The notes under the pieces were generated by a model, which saw only the letters and a list, made by a program, of their open reading frames with translations, had not been told where the DNA came from and ran no database searches. Positions 26,043-34,606 of a stretch of 64,000 nt of DNA are shown piece by piece. The translations under genes and the position numbers were made by a program. How positions within the stretch are numbered: the stretch's first letter is position 1; each line of letters starts with the position of its first letter. The DNA is from Actinokineospora auranticolor (GTDB lineage: Bacteria; Actinomycetota; Actinomycetes; Mycobacteriales; Pseudonocardiaceae): positions 1-64,000 of the forward strand of contig NZ_PTIX01000028.1 in NCBI RefSeq assembly GCF_002934265.1. Direction: 5' to 3'.

Positions 26043-27050
26043 TCACACCCCTGGCCGCACGGCCTGGTTCATCAGCTCGCCCTCGGTCCAGCGGACCGGG
26101 CGGATGTGCACCGGGACACCGGTCTGCTGGGCCTCCACGATCTTGCCATCCCCCAGGTACATCGCCACGTGGTGAATCGTGGTGGGGTCGGACTCGTCGT
26201 AGGCCCAGAACAGCAGGTCGCCGGGCTGGGCCTGCTCGACGGGCAGCAGCGCGCCCGCCCGGTACTGCTCGCGCGAGGTGCGCGGCAGGCTGATCCCGCC
26301 CGCGCGGTAGGACTGGACCATCAGGCTGGAGCAGTCGTACGAGCCCTGCTGGTCGGTGCTGGCGCCCCACACGTACGGCTTGCCTTGCTGGGAGAGCGCG
26401 AACTGCATGGCGCCGCCCGCGGCCTGGGTGGGGGCGGGCAGCAGTGCGCCGAAACCGGTGCCGCAGCCGGTGAAGTTCTCGACCTGGCCGAGCGCCCCGA
26501 TCAGGTGCGCGGCCATCGATTCCCAGCGGTGGTAGCGGTCGGGGAACGCCGAGCGCTCCACGTCCTGCGCCGACTCGCCGGGGCGCTGGGTCTCCCAGTC
26601 GGGGACGGCGAGCAGGACGTCGTAGAACTTGTTGATGGCGTAGGTCGGGTTGGTGACCTCTTCCCTGCTGCCCCAGCCCATGGAGGGCCGCATCTGGAAG
26701 ATGCCGAGCGAGTCGCGGTCGCCGTAGTCGAGGCTGCGCAGACCCGACTCCGTCATCCCGGCCTGGATGGCGACCTGCCACGCGCGGGGGGACAGGTTCC
26801 GCTGCTTCCCGATCGAAATGATCATCGCGACGGTGCCGCGCTGCTCGTCGGTGAGGTTCGAGGCGTCACCGGCGCCGGAACCCGCGGGCCCCGTGCTGGA
26901 CGGGCCGAGCGAGGCGTTGCAGGAGGCCAGCGCGACGGCCTGCGCCCCCTGCGCCTGCTCGTTCTGCACGACCTGCGACACGGCACCCGTGCTGATCACG
27001 GTGGTGGCAACCGCGACCACCACCGCACCGATGATCACCGCCGTCTTCAT
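26043..27050 (-). CDS. VirB1-like cell-wall hydrolase: transglycosylase-like + NlpC/P60 domains
   Basis: This 335-residue exported protein has an N-terminal hydrophobic signal/anchor (about 4-27). Residues about 70-195 resemble a lytic transglycosylase fold (VAIQAGMTESGLRSLDYG, DSLGIFQMRPSMGWG), with Glu in TESG as candidate catalytic acid. Residues 210-330 form an NlpC/P60 endopeptidase with catalytic Cys in SYDCSSLMVQSYR and His in TIHHVAMYLGDG. Dual hydrolases of this kind (VirB1 role) open peptidoglycan for Gram-positive conjugation machines. ATG 27050 overlaps the previous stop by 4 bp (ATGA). Confidence 0.85.
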   Translation of the reverse strand: MKTAVIIGAVVVAVATTVISTGAVSQVVQNEQAQGAQAVALASCNASLGPSSTGPAGSGAGDASNLTDEQRGTVAMIISIGKQRNLSPRAWQVAIQAGMTESGLRSLDYGDRDSLGIFQMRPSMGWGSREEVTNPTYAINKFYDVLLAVPDWETQRPGESAQDVERSAFPDRYHRWESMAAHLIGALGQVENFTGCGTGFGALLPAPTQAAGGAMQFALSQQGKPYVWGASTDQQGSYDCSSLMVQSYRAGGISLPRTSREQYRAGALLPVEQAQPGDLLFWAYDESDPTTIHHVAMYLGDGKIVEAQQTGVPVHIRPVRWTEGELMNQAVRPGV

Positions 27051-27649
27051 GGGCGGCCCTGTTCGTAGGCGGCGACCTTCCAGCCCATGTTGGTCTCGAT
27101 GGCGGTGACGTGCACCGTGCCCTGGTCGGTCGGCACCTCGGCCTCGACCGACTTGGCGAACGACGCCTCCGCCCGCACGGGCCCGGTCACCTTCGTGGCC
27201 AACACGTTGGCCGGGTCAACCGAAGCCATGACCGCCGCGTACTCCTCGGTCATGTACGGCCGCAACCGCGCCAACCACTCCTGCGCCGACCCGTCGTGGT
27301 TGACCCACTGCTCGGCCCACTGCCGCACGACCTCAAGCGCGGGCGCGGGCGCGACCCCCCGCGAACTGGTCGGGGAGGGCGTGGAGGTGAGCCGGGTGGG
27401 CAGGGGGGACGTGGTCGTGAGAACGCTGGGCGTGGGCACGAGCGAGGTAACCCCCGGCGGCGCCGCCGCCCCGGCAGGCACCTGGGGCGCGGCCTTGGCC
27501 CCGATCAGCTTGGGCACGACGATGCCGGCGGCGGTGAGGACCAGGGCAGCTAAGAAAACAGCCACCCCAAGATGCCGGGGCGAGCGCAGGGGCCAACCCC
27601 ACAACTTCCGGTAGACGGCCGCCCGCCCCCGATTAGTCCGAATCGGCAC
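27047..27649 (-). CDS. VirB8/TcpC-like membrane protein
   Basis: This 200-residue bitopic protein has a basic cytoplasmic start, one membrane helix (about 28-49), and a Pro/Thr/Ser-rich linker (about 55-100). The C-terminal domain of about 100 residues (VVRQWAEQWVNHDGSAQEWL to the end) looks like the NTF2-like fold of VirB8/TcpC proteins. Such proteins form the membrane ring of type IV secretion machines. The assignment rests on topology, size and gene order rather than strong motifs. A rare TTA codon is at 27551-27553. It overlaps the downstream hydrolase gene by 4 bp. Confidence 0.65.
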   Translation of the reverse strand: MPIRTNRGRAAVYRKLWGWPLRSPRHLGVAVFLAALVLTAAGIVVPKLIGAKAAPQVPAGAAAPPGVTSLVPTPSVLTTTSPLPTRLTSTPSPTSSRGVAPAPALEVVRQWAEQWVNHDGSAQEWLARLRPYMTEEYAAVMASVDPANVLATKVTGPVRAEASFAKSVEAEVPTDQGTVHVTAIETNMGWKVAAYEQGRP

Positions 27650-27726
27650 CGGACCTCACCCCCTCAACGCCTCTGCCCGGAGAATCCCGAGCGAGCCGAC
27701 CTGCCGTGCCACCGGAACGGATCACG

Positions 27727-29778
27727 TCACCTCACCACCGAGTCGGTATCGCGCGGCCCGTCGTGCAACGGCATCCGCCGGGCCTGACGCGGCGCGTTCT
27801 CCACTCGCCGGGGCGCGTTGTCCGCCACCTCGAGTCCCCGCGACGGCCGGTAAACCACGTGCACCGGTCGCCCGGCCACCATCTCCACCTCGGCGACCCG
27901 AGGAGTCGGGGTCCCCTGGACCTCCACCGGCGTCTCGAACTCACCCCGCCGACTCGGCACCATCGACGGGATCACCACGGCGTCCTCACCGCGGTCCCAC
28001 CCTCGATCGGCGACCGGCACGGTGTCGACGACCCGACTGCTCCGGCTACCGCCGATGGCCAACCGCGCCGAACCGGGCTGTCCGGGGAGCCCGTCGAGCA
28101 CCAGTTCCCCCTGCCCACCGGACTTGCCTGCCTCGATGCCGGGCCGACTCCCCCCGATGGCCTGCCCGGGCCTGGGCGGTCGCCGCACGTCCAACCGCTC
28201 CGCGTGCACCGTGACCGGGTTGCTGGCCTCCGGGCGCGGGCGCCGCCCACCGGTCGGCACGAGCGAACCCTCGGTCTCCTCGTTCTCCCGGACATTCGCC
28301 CAGAAGTCGTCCTGCGGCGTCGGCCCCTGCTGCTTGTTCCGCCGGAATCGGGAGAAGATCCCCCCGCCGACCCCCGGCATCGTCGCTCCGGCGGCGCCAA
28401 CCGACAGCTCCAGCATCTGCCACATCCGCCGGGCGGGCCGCCCGACCACGAAGAACACCAGCGTCACGATCGCCGCCAACAGCATCTGCGTCAGCAGCGA
28501 CAGCTTCGCGTCCGGCGAGAAGATCAGCTCAAGGAACTTGAAGTGGATCCCGGCCAGGATCGCGAGCACGAGCACGTTGAGCACGACGGCACCGACGGCA
28601 CGCCCGACCTTGCGCAGGATGTCGTGGTGCACGAGCGCCACCAACCCGATCACAGGGGCAGCGAGCGCCAGGATGCGCAGCAGCAATTGCGCCAGCAGCA
28701 CCGCGAGCTTGGCGAACAGTTGGAAGACCGAGTAGACGATCGCCTGGAACAGCGCGAGCATGCCCGAACCCGTCCGGCTGCCATCCGTGCCCTTGAAGTA
28801 GCCGGTGGCGGGACCGAGCTGGGTGGCGATCGCTTTGTATTCGCTCTTCTTGGCCTGCTCCGCCGCATTATCCGCGTCCCGGTGCTTCAGCAGGTCTTCT
28901 CGTGACCACGCCTGGGCCTCCAACAATCGCGGACCGAAATCGGTGGCCTGCGGACTGTCAGGGCTGCCGAACTCGCCGCGCAACCAGTTCTCGTAGACGA
29001 TCTTGGTATGCAGGCTGGTCGGCAGGATTTCCTCCGCGTCTCGATCCTCTTGTGGATCGACAAAGCCCGCCTGAATACCCGTGGTGATTCGAACGATTGT
29101 GTCATCAATACGGTCGTAGTTGGCGATCAGGACCGCGGACGAGGCGGCGAGCCACATTCCTGCGAACGCCAACATCGCGCGTTTGCTTACGGTCGCAAGA
29201 TCGCCACGCCAGATCTGCCGGAAGAGCAACACGGCCAGGACCAGCATGAACAGACTGAAGAGCTGGGTGTAGATGTTGTTGAAAACAGCATCGGCCGCCT
29301 TGCCGATCTGGTCGTTGAGCCCGCCCAACACGCCACCGGCCGCCAGCGTGTAGTGCAGCGAGTTGGTAGCTCCGACAATATTCTTGGCGACGTTGAAAAG
29401 TTCGTTGCCCGACCAGTTGTCGATCGTCGACCCGGGGTCCGCGACACCATTCGGAACGATTCCGCCACAAGAATCGTCATAGACATGCCAAACCATCCCG
29501 GCGTAGCCGTACTTCCAATACGGCCCGTTCGGTTCACCGTTGCCCAGTGGGGGGTCCAATGCGCCGACCATGCCGGTGCCGGGGCGTTCCGGGTTGGGGA
29601 CGCAGGAGTCGTTGGTCTGGGCCATGGCTGGGCCTGCCAGGAAGACCTGGAAGCCCAATACTCCCACGACGGCGAGCATGGACAGTGCGCGGCGGGAGAG
29701 CGTTTGGCCGCGTTGTCTCCTGCGCCGCCACACCGCGGTGAGCAGCATGGCGGCGGCCGCCACCGCGAGTGTCGTCAT
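27727..29778 (-). CDS. VirB6/TrbL-like polytopic membrane protein
   Basis: This 683-residue protein has an N-terminal helix, a second signal-like helix ending in AGPAMAQ, and a Cys-containing extracellular part. Several membrane helices follow: about 165-185 and 200-220, then a cluster about 340-455 including VFQLFAKLAVLLAQLLLRILA and AIVTLVFFVVG. A cytoplasmic, charged, Pro-rich tail of about 210 residues ends the protein. Polytopic proteins of this layout with long tails (VirB6/TrbL/TcpH type) form the inner-membrane channel of conjugation systems. The start overlaps the stop of a 22-codon ORF (ATGA), coupling it to virB4. Confidence 0.72.
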   Translation of the reverse strand: MTTLAVAAAAMLLTAVWRRRRQRGQTLSRRALSMLAVVGVLGFQVFLAGPAMAQTNDSCVPNPERPGTGMVGALDPPLGNGEPNGPYWKYGYAGMVWHVYDDSCGGIVPNGVADPGSTIDNWSGNELFNVAKNIVGATNSLHYTLAAGGVLGGLNDQIGKAADAVFNNIYTQLFSLFMLVLAVLLFRQIWRGDLATVSKRAMLAFAGMWLAASSAVLIANYDRIDDTIVRITTGIQAGFVDPQEDRDAEEILPTSLHTKIVYENWLRGEFGSPDSPQATDFGPRLLEAQAWSREDLLKHRDADNAAEQAKKSEYKAIATQLGPATGYFKGTDGSRTGSGMLALFQAIVYSVFQLFAKLAVLLAQLLLRILALAAPVIGLVALVHHDILRKVGRAVGAVVLNVLVLAILAGIHFKFLELIFSPDAKLSLLTQMLLAAIVTLVFFVVGRPARRMWQMLELSVGAAGATMPGVGGGIFSRFRRNKQQGPTPQDDFWANVRENEETEGSLVPTGGRRPRPEASNPVTVHAERLDVRRPPRPGQAIGGSRPGIEAGKSGGQGELVLDGLPGQPGSARLAIGGSRSSRVVDTVPVADRGWDRGEDAVVIPSMVPSRRGEFETPVEVQGTPTPRVAEVEMVAGRPVHVVYRPSRGLEVADNAPRRVENAPRQARRMPLHDGPRDTDSVVR

Positions 29779-29843
29779 CGGACGTCCTCGGTGTTCGAGG
29801 TCGTGGCGATTAACCGCGCGACGCGCACCGGGGTGGCGGTCAT
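29775..29843 (-). CDS. 22-codon linker ORF between virB4-like and virB6-like genes
   Basis: ATG at 29843 overlaps the virB4-like stop (ATGA, 29843-29840), and its TGA overlaps the ATG of the virB6-like gene (ATGA, 29778-29775). The ORF thus spans the gap exactly with two 4-base overlaps. The peptide MTATPVRVARLIATTSNTED plus VR is not hydrophobic and matches nothing I know. It contains a TTA codon at codon 11 (29813-29811). It may serve for stepwise translational coupling rather than encode a functional product. Confidence 0.55.
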   Translation of the reverse strand: MTATPVRVARLIATTSNTEDVR

Positions 29844-32776
29844 GCCGCGTCCTCGCGGCCGGGTTTCTTGGGGCGGTCCGGGTTTTCCGGCGGGGGGCCG
29901 CCGGGGACGGGTTCGACTATGAAGTCCTCTTCGGTGAGCCCCAACTCGAATTCGGCGGCCCGCTCGAATTCCTCGTCCGTCGGCATCGACTCCGACGTCG
30001 GGTACTCCGGCTCCGGCGGCGTGGGTACGTGCCGCTCCTGCGACTCCGCGAGCAGTTGGCGGGCCGATTCGCGTTGGGCGTCCGGGGTGGTGTCCATGAC
30101 GGCCCGCAGGTGGTCGAGGTGGGCGCCGGAGAGGTCGATGCGGATTCGCTCGACTCCGCCTGCTCCGTCGCCGAAGATGAACTGGCGCGGGGCCGTGTCG
30201 CGCTCCACCATGCCCCGGTGGACGCCCGGGCGGCGGCCGAGGCTGGCGACGACCTGTTCGTACCCGGCGCCGACGGGGACCTTGAGCAGGCGCAGGGCGT
30301 CGGCTTGGGCTTGGTCGTCGTCGAGGCGTCCGATGAAGACGGAGTCGAGGAGGGCTACGAAGCCCTGGATCTTGAGGAAGTCGGCCGGGATCTGGGACGA
30401 CAGGAGGACTCGGACGTTCCACTTGCGGGAGTCGCGGGCGAACCGGTTCATCAGGACGCGACCCGTGGGGACTTCGGAGAGGAAGAACGCCTCGTCGATC
30501 CAGACGCCCTTGCGCATGTCCTTGGGGCGGTCGTAGATGGACCGCTGGGTGAGCCAGGCGGCCAGGTTGAGCATCTCGACGCCCAAGGCCTCGGCGTCGG
30601 TCCAGTGTTCGCGGGCCACACCGTCCTTGGGGAGGGTCAGGCCCGCCATGGTCAGCACGGTCATGCGGTCGTCGCGCTGCTCGTCGTACGGGTCGGCGCC
30701 GCGTTCCGGGATGAGCAGCGACATGCGCTCCTTCATCTCGTCGAGAAAGTCGGCGACGACGACGGCGTGCTCGCGGTGTTCGCTGGCGTCGCGCCGCAGC
30801 GCGTCGAAGACCAGGCTCGGGTCGGCGTCGACCCGGCCGCCGACCGTGCGGACCGCGCGCAGCAGCACGATCCGGCTCTGCGGCAGCCGCGCGACCTCGT
30901 AGGGCAGCAGACCGGACAGGACGTCGAGCACGAGCCGACGGCGGGTCGCGGCCGCCAAGGCCTTCTCGCGGCGCCAGGCCCGTTCCGGGTCCTCGTCGTC
31001 GAGGAAGTGGTCGATCTTCGGTTCGGCCACCACGCGGTACGGGTTGAGAATCCCGGCCTGCGCGTTCAGGAGGTTGATCGGCCGCGCGTACGGCCGCAGC
31101 TCGGGCAGTTCGCACAACCGGGCCAGCGGACCCGACGGGTCGAGGATCGTCCAGTGCGCACCCGCGCGCAGTGTCTTGTAGACGATGCCGCCGCCGAGGA
31201 ACGACTTACCACCACCGAGCCCCGCGACCATCGCGGTCAACCCGGAGCCGTCCCGGATCTCCTGCGCCATCCACGGATCCCAGGCGACCGGGCGACGGGT
31301 CGCGGTGCAGGTCTCGCCGAGCAGGATCCCCCGCCGGTCACCCACTTCCGCCGTCGCGGTGGGAACGGCGGACGCCGCCCACACCACCGACCCGCGGCGC
31401 AGGTACGCCGAGGACGCCAGCGGCTCCCCCGGGATGAACTCCCGCGCCATCGCGTACTGCGCCTCGGGGTGCTCGATCGCGACCTTCGGCTTGTAGAGGT
31501 CGAGCAGCTGTTGAGCCAACCGCAGCGCGTCCCGCTCGGACGGACCGGACACCGCGAGCCGCCACCACGAGCGGACGCGGGTGGCCAGCGCGGTGAAGCC
31601 GGAGGTCATCTCGTCGTCGATCTCCAGCACCCGCGACGCCTGCCGGGCCAGCGACTGCGGCGGCTCCAGCTCGTGCTCGTCGGTGTAGTGCTTGACCTGC
31701 GACCGCACCTTGTTCATCTGCCGCTGGAGTTCGCCCTGGACCTCTTCGGGCTTGCGCACGTAGATCCGGGCCGACCACTCCACCGACGCGGGCAGCCGGT
31801 CCGCGCGCTGCACCCACGGGTCGTCGATCTCCGGGATCTGCAAGCCGTGCATCATGCCCACGGTCAGCACCGTCACGTGCCGGGTGACGCCCGCGTTGGA
31901 CCCGGTTCGTCCACGCACGGTGACGGTCGGCGAGTACGGGTCCTGGTGGAAGTCCGCGGCGTCGGTGAAGCTGGCCAGGTCCTCGGGTTCCCAGGCGGCA
32001 CCGGGCACCGCGGGCATGTTGCGCGGCGCGGGCAGGCCCAGCGAGCAGGACCGGTGCATCAGCCAGGACATCTCCTCGGCCGTCGCGGGCCGACCCTCCA
32101 GTCCGGCCGACCCGATCACCTGGTCGAGGTGCTCGACCTCGCTCTCGATCGCCAGCAGTTCGGCGTCGACCGCGTCCGGGAACACCTTGCGCAGCAACGG
32201 GGCCGCGCGTTCGACGGCGCGGTCGACCACGTTGCGGGTCTGCACCTGGACTCCCAGGTAGACCTCTTTCTCGGCCATGGACCGGCCGAGGAGTTGCTGC
32301 TGCTCACCGATGAGGTAGTCGTCGAAGCTCAGCGCGCCCGGCACGTCCGGCAGCCGGTTGACCGCGTTGTGCACGTGCGCCTCGGCCCACATGCGGATCG
32401 GGTACGGGCGGGTGGTGACCCGCAGGTGCATCCAGCGGCCCGCGAGTTCGGCGTACTGGCCCGCGATCGCCGCGATCAGGTCCTGGCGCTGGGAGTCCGA
32501 GCGGAACGACCAGCGCTGCGGCGCCAGCCGGTACCAGGCGTAGACGTCGGTGCCGGTGCGCAGCAGGTGCCCGTCGATGGTGCGGGCCGCGATCTCCGGG
32601 GTGTAGCTGGGGATGCCCTGCTCGCCGGGCAGCCGCTTGCCGCGCTTGCGGGGGGCCGGGGCCTGCTGGTACCGCGCGCTGTGCCGGGTGCGGCCCGGCT
32701 GTTGACCTCGGTCGTGCGGATGTCCCGCCGGATGTGGCGCGAGCGCGTCCTGCTCGCGCTTACGGCGTCCGAACAC
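29840..32776 (-). CDS. VirB4-like ATPase
   Basis: This 978-residue cytoplasmic ATPase of the VirB4/TraC/TcpF class has Walker A as GLGGGKSF (about residue 520) and Walker B as KGVWIDEAFFL (about 760). The RFARDSRKWNVRVLLSSQIP segment after it is typical of VirB4. The N-terminal ~450 residues resemble the VirB4 dimer/arm region. GTG 32776 was chosen because AGGGAGG lies 6 nt upstream, although this overlaps the preceding gene by 17 bp; a longer Arg/Pro-rich N-terminus is also open. It would power substrate movement or pilus biogenesis. The GLGGGKS loop departs slightly from GxxGxGK[S/T]. Confidence 0.85.
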   Translation of the reverse strand: MFGRRKREQDALAPHPAGHPHDRGQQPGRTRHSARYQQAPAPRKRGKRLPGEQGIPSYTPEIAARTIDGHLLRTGTDVYAWYRLAPQRWSFRSDSQRQDLIAAIAGQYAELAGRWMHLRVTTRPYPIRMWAEAHVHNAVNRLPDVPGALSFDDYLIGEQQQLLGRSMAEKEVYLGVQVQTRNVVDRAVERAAPLLRKVFPDAVDAELLAIESEVEHLDQVIGSAGLEGRPATAEEMSWLMHRSCSLGLPAPRNMPAVPGAAWEPEDLASFTDAADFHQDPYSPTVTVRGRTGSNAGVTRHVTVLTVGMMHGLQIPEIDDPWVQRADRLPASVEWSARIYVRKPEEVQGELQRQMNKVRSQVKHYTDEHELEPPQSLARQASRVLEIDDEMTSGFTALATRVRSWWRLAVSGPSERDALRLAQQLLDLYKPKVAIEHPEAQYAMAREFIPGEPLASSAYLRRGSVVWAASAVPTATAEVGDRRGILLGETCTATRRPVAWDPWMAQEIRDGSGLTAMVAGLGGGKSFLGGGIVYKTLRAGAHWTILDPSGPLARLCELPELRPYARPINLLNAQAGILNPYRVVAEPKIDHFLDDEDPERAWRREKALAAATRRRLVLDVLSGLLPYEVARLPQSRIVLLRAVRTVGGRVDADPSLVFDALRRDASEHREHAVVVADFLDEMKERMSLLIPERGADPYDEQRDDRMTVLTMAGLTLPKDGVAREHWTDAEALGVEMLNLAAWLTQRSIYDRPKDMRKGVWIDEAFFLSEVPTGRVLMNRFARDSRKWNVRVLLSSQIPADFLKIQGFVALLDSVFIGRLDDDQAQADALRLLKVPVGAGYEQVVASLGRRPGVHRGMVERDTAPRQFIFGDGAGGVERIRIDLSGAHLDHLRAVMDTTPDAQRESARQLLAESQERHVPTPPEPEYPTSESMPTDEEFERAAEFELGLTEEDFIVEPVPGGPPPENPDRPKKPGREDAA

Positions 32777-33302
32777 CGCTGACCTCCCTGTTCCTCTGCT
32801 TCTGGGTCTTCTTGGCCGTCCGCTTGCCGGGTCGCGGCTGCCGGGTCGCGCCCGCCGCGCGGGCCTCACGGGCCTTGCGGCGGGCTTCCTCGGCGCGGCG
32901 CGCGTTCTTGGCCCGGCCGCGGTCGGAGCCGCGGGGCTTGCGGCGCGGTAATTCCGCGCGCACCCGCACGCCCGCCGCGCTGACCGCGCCGCCGGTGCCG
33001 GTGGTCTGCTCGCGCGGGGTGTTCAGCTCGCGCAGCCACATGGTCAGCACGGCGCCGAGCGGGCGCTCGTGGCTGATCCGCGAGCAGATCACCATGGTGA
33101 GCGCGACCGTGGCCACCAGGCCCCAGGCGAAGGACCAGAACAGTCCCACCCCGACGTTGCGCAGCACCGTCAGTGCGATGAGGAAGACGACGGTGCCCAC
33201 GCCCCAGGCCACATACCGGGCGCGCCACGGGAAAGTGGCCTTGGGTGGACCGAGCCAGACGGCGTCGACCCGGTAGACCTCGTCGTCGGTGCGTATCCGC
33301 AC
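32760..33302 (-). CDS. VirB3/PrgI-like small membrane protein with basic tail
   Basis: This 180-residue protein has two adjacent membrane helices (about 30-50 and 53-72), as in VirB3/PrgI proteins that dock VirB4 to the membrane. After ELNTPREQ comes a strongly basic Arg/Lys/Ala-rich tail of about 80 residues, longer than in ordinary VirB3. The position directly before virB4 is the classical VirB3-VirB4 order. The tail may bind nucleic acid or the ATPase (inference). Confidence 0.72.
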   Translation of the reverse strand: MRIRTDDEVYRVDAVWLGPPKATFPWRARYVAWGVGTVVFLIALTVLRNVGVGLFWSFAWGLVATVALTMVICSRISHERPLGAVLTMWLRELNTPREQTTGTGGAVSAAGVRVRAELPRRKPRGSDRGRAKNARRAEEARRKAREARAAGATRQPRPGKRTAKKTQKQRNREVSGVRTP

Positions 33303-33321
33303 GTCAGTTCACCGGGCCTGT

Positions 33322-33609
33322 TCAGCCGGTGAACAGGCCGGCGATCCACCGGCCGATGCCCTCGCCCGCGTTGGTCACCGCGAGGCCGATGATGGCCAGC
33401 GCCACGATGACGCCGCCGAGCCTGCGCATGACACCCGCGTTGTCCCCCTTGCCGCCGCCGAGCCAGAGCAGCAGCAGCGCCACCACCAGGAGCAGGAGCG
33501 GGATGATGTTTTCCAGGATCCAGGTGCGCAGGCCGCCGGTGTTGACCTCGGTCTGGGTTGGTTGCTGCTGGGCGAGGTCGACGAGGGCGGCAAGGGTCGG
33601 GGTAGTCAT
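33322..33609 (-). CDS. VirB2/TrbC-like small two-helix protein, first gene of the operon
   Basis: This 95-residue protein has a short N-terminus (MTTPTLAALVDLAQQQPTQ) and two membrane helices (NIIPLLLLVVALLLLWLGG and GGVIVALAIIGLAV), separated by a short polar loop. This is the layout of VirB2/TrbC pilin-like subunits. No clear leader-peptidase site is seen, so a pilin role is an inference from topology and position. ATG 33609 follows GGGAGA at about 7 nt. The frame stays open to 33801 upstream, but that part is Arg/Ser-rich and unlike a real N-terminus. Confidence 0.7.
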   Translation of the reverse strand: MTTPTLAALVDLAQQQPTQTEVNTGGLRTWILENIIPLLLLVVALLLLWLGGGKGDNAGVMRRLGGVIVALAIIGLAVTNAGEGIGRWIAGLFTG

Positions 33610-33668
33610 CTCGATCTCCCAAGTGCGCGGGAGCCGTCGGGGCGTCGAGCTCCACGCGCGGCAGGTCT

Positions 33669-33703
33669 GTGCTGTGCCCGTCGAGTACAGCACGAAGGGC
33701 ACA
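33669..33703 (-). promoter_or_regulatory. Nested, mutually exclusive hairpins in the secretion-operon leader
   Basis: Reading plus-strand, GTGCTGT (33669-33675) pairs with ACAGCAC (33687-33693), while TGTGCCC (33673-33679) pairs with GGGCACA (33697-33703). The two left arms overlap by three bases, so both stems cannot form fully at once. They lie about 60-95 nt upstream of the first gene's ATG. This could be a leader switch, or simply two overlapping operators. Confidence 0.35.
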
Positions 33704-33955
33704 GGATTGTCATTACCAACAGTAGTTAGGAGGTCGCGTTCCGTAGGACCAAGCGCCTTCCTCCGTCGGGTGCGGCTGCCATCTGACCACACCATCATCA
33801 TCCGGAGAGAGCCGGTCAGAACCCACGACCACCCGATTTTCCTAGTCCGCCGGGTGTTTCACCCGAGCGCGCGATCATCGTTCACCCTCAGTGACGCAAC
33901 TCACAGGGTATACCCGGGCGCGACGCGTGCGAAATTACTCCAATCGGTGTAGGTC

Positions 33956-33971
33956 TGCCCGGCATCGGGCA
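33956..33971 (-). terminator. Probable rnpB terminator
   Basis: TGCCCG (33956-33961) and CGGGCA (33966-33971) form a 6-bp stem with a 4-nt loop, 13 nt beyond the 3' end of the RNase P RNA on the minus strand. It is short, so confidence is moderate. Confidence 0.45.
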
Positions 33972-33983
33972 AGCGTCGGTAGG

Positions 33984-34388
33984 GCGGGCGAGCCGACGCC
34001 ATAAGCCGGATCCTGTTCCCAGGGCGAGCCCTGGGTGGCGACCATCCATCTAGACCTGCCGTCGCCGGCAGGTTCGTGCGGCCTACCCGCAGACTCGGGC
34101 GGGCCGCCCTCGGACGTCTGCGCAGGAGCCTCGCGGCTCCCTCTTGGCCTTGCTCCGGGTGGGGTTTACCTAGCCGCCCCGGTCACCCGGGGCGCTGGTG
34201 GTCTCTTACACCACCGTTTCACCCTTACCAGGTGGACTCGGATGGCCCGATCCACCGGCGGTCTGTTCTCTGTGGCACTGTCCCGCGAGTCACCTCGGGT
34301 TGCCGTTAACAACCACCCTGCCCTGCGGAGTCCGGACTTTCCTCGTCGGTGGGTCACACCGCCGCGGCCGCCCGGTCGACTCGCCCGC
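33984..34388 (-). ncRNA. rnpB: RNase P RNA (type A)
   Basis: On the minus strand the conserved core GAGGAAAGTCCGGACTCC (34343-34326) lies near the 5' end and the 3' conserved part is around GGATCCGGCTTATGG (34014-34000). The P1 helix closes the molecule: GCGGGCGAGTCGAC (34388-34375) pairs with 33984-33997 with one G-U. The length of about 405 nt is right for actinobacterial type A RNase P RNA, the ribozyme that trims tRNA 5' ends. Ends are set from the P1 pairing. All open frames across it are therefore spurious. Confidence 0.96.
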
Positions 34389-34394
34389 GAGATC

Positions 34395-34400
34395 AGGATA
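34395..34400 (-). promoter_or_regulatory. rnpB -10 box
   Basis: TATCCT on the minus strand lies 6 nt before the first base of the P1 helix, the expected spacing to the start point. The -35 region 17 nt further up is weak. Confidence 0.5.
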
Positions 34401-34606
34401 CGGGGGTCCACTTCGCGGTCCGCACGTCCCATGGCGTGGACGCCGTTGAGCCCACCCGCACGTCCCTGATCTACTCGGCGCATGTCCGGTGACCGTGTCC
34501 TCACCCGGCGCAGATACGTGGACTTCCTCCTCTTCGCGGGCGGGACCTGTTCGAGCTGACCGCACCAGTCAGCCACCGCGAACGCTCACCACACCTGGAG
34601 GGGACC

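Larger units (their letters stand above)
33610..33983. other. 374-bp gap: secretion operon leader and rnpB 3' flank
   Basis: No gene is seen. On the minus strand it holds the nested hairpins at 33669-33703, a possible but weak promoter (TTGGTC, 18 nt, TAACTA, roughly 33751 down to 33722), a CGGGTG-TTT-CACCCG dyad at 33851-33865, a perfect 10-bp palindrome GGGTATACCC at 33906-33915 and the rnpB terminator at 33956-33971. The dyads are candidates for control of the operon. Confidence 0.45.

Noticed and set aside
29540..32782. 1080-codon plus-strand frame opposite the virB4-like gene
   Set aside because: Codon-bias shadow; the minus strand encodes Walker A and B motifs and has a proper ribosome site.
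34035..34576. Open frames on both strands across 34035-34576
   Set aside because: Most of this interval is RNase P RNA; the frames have no coding character.
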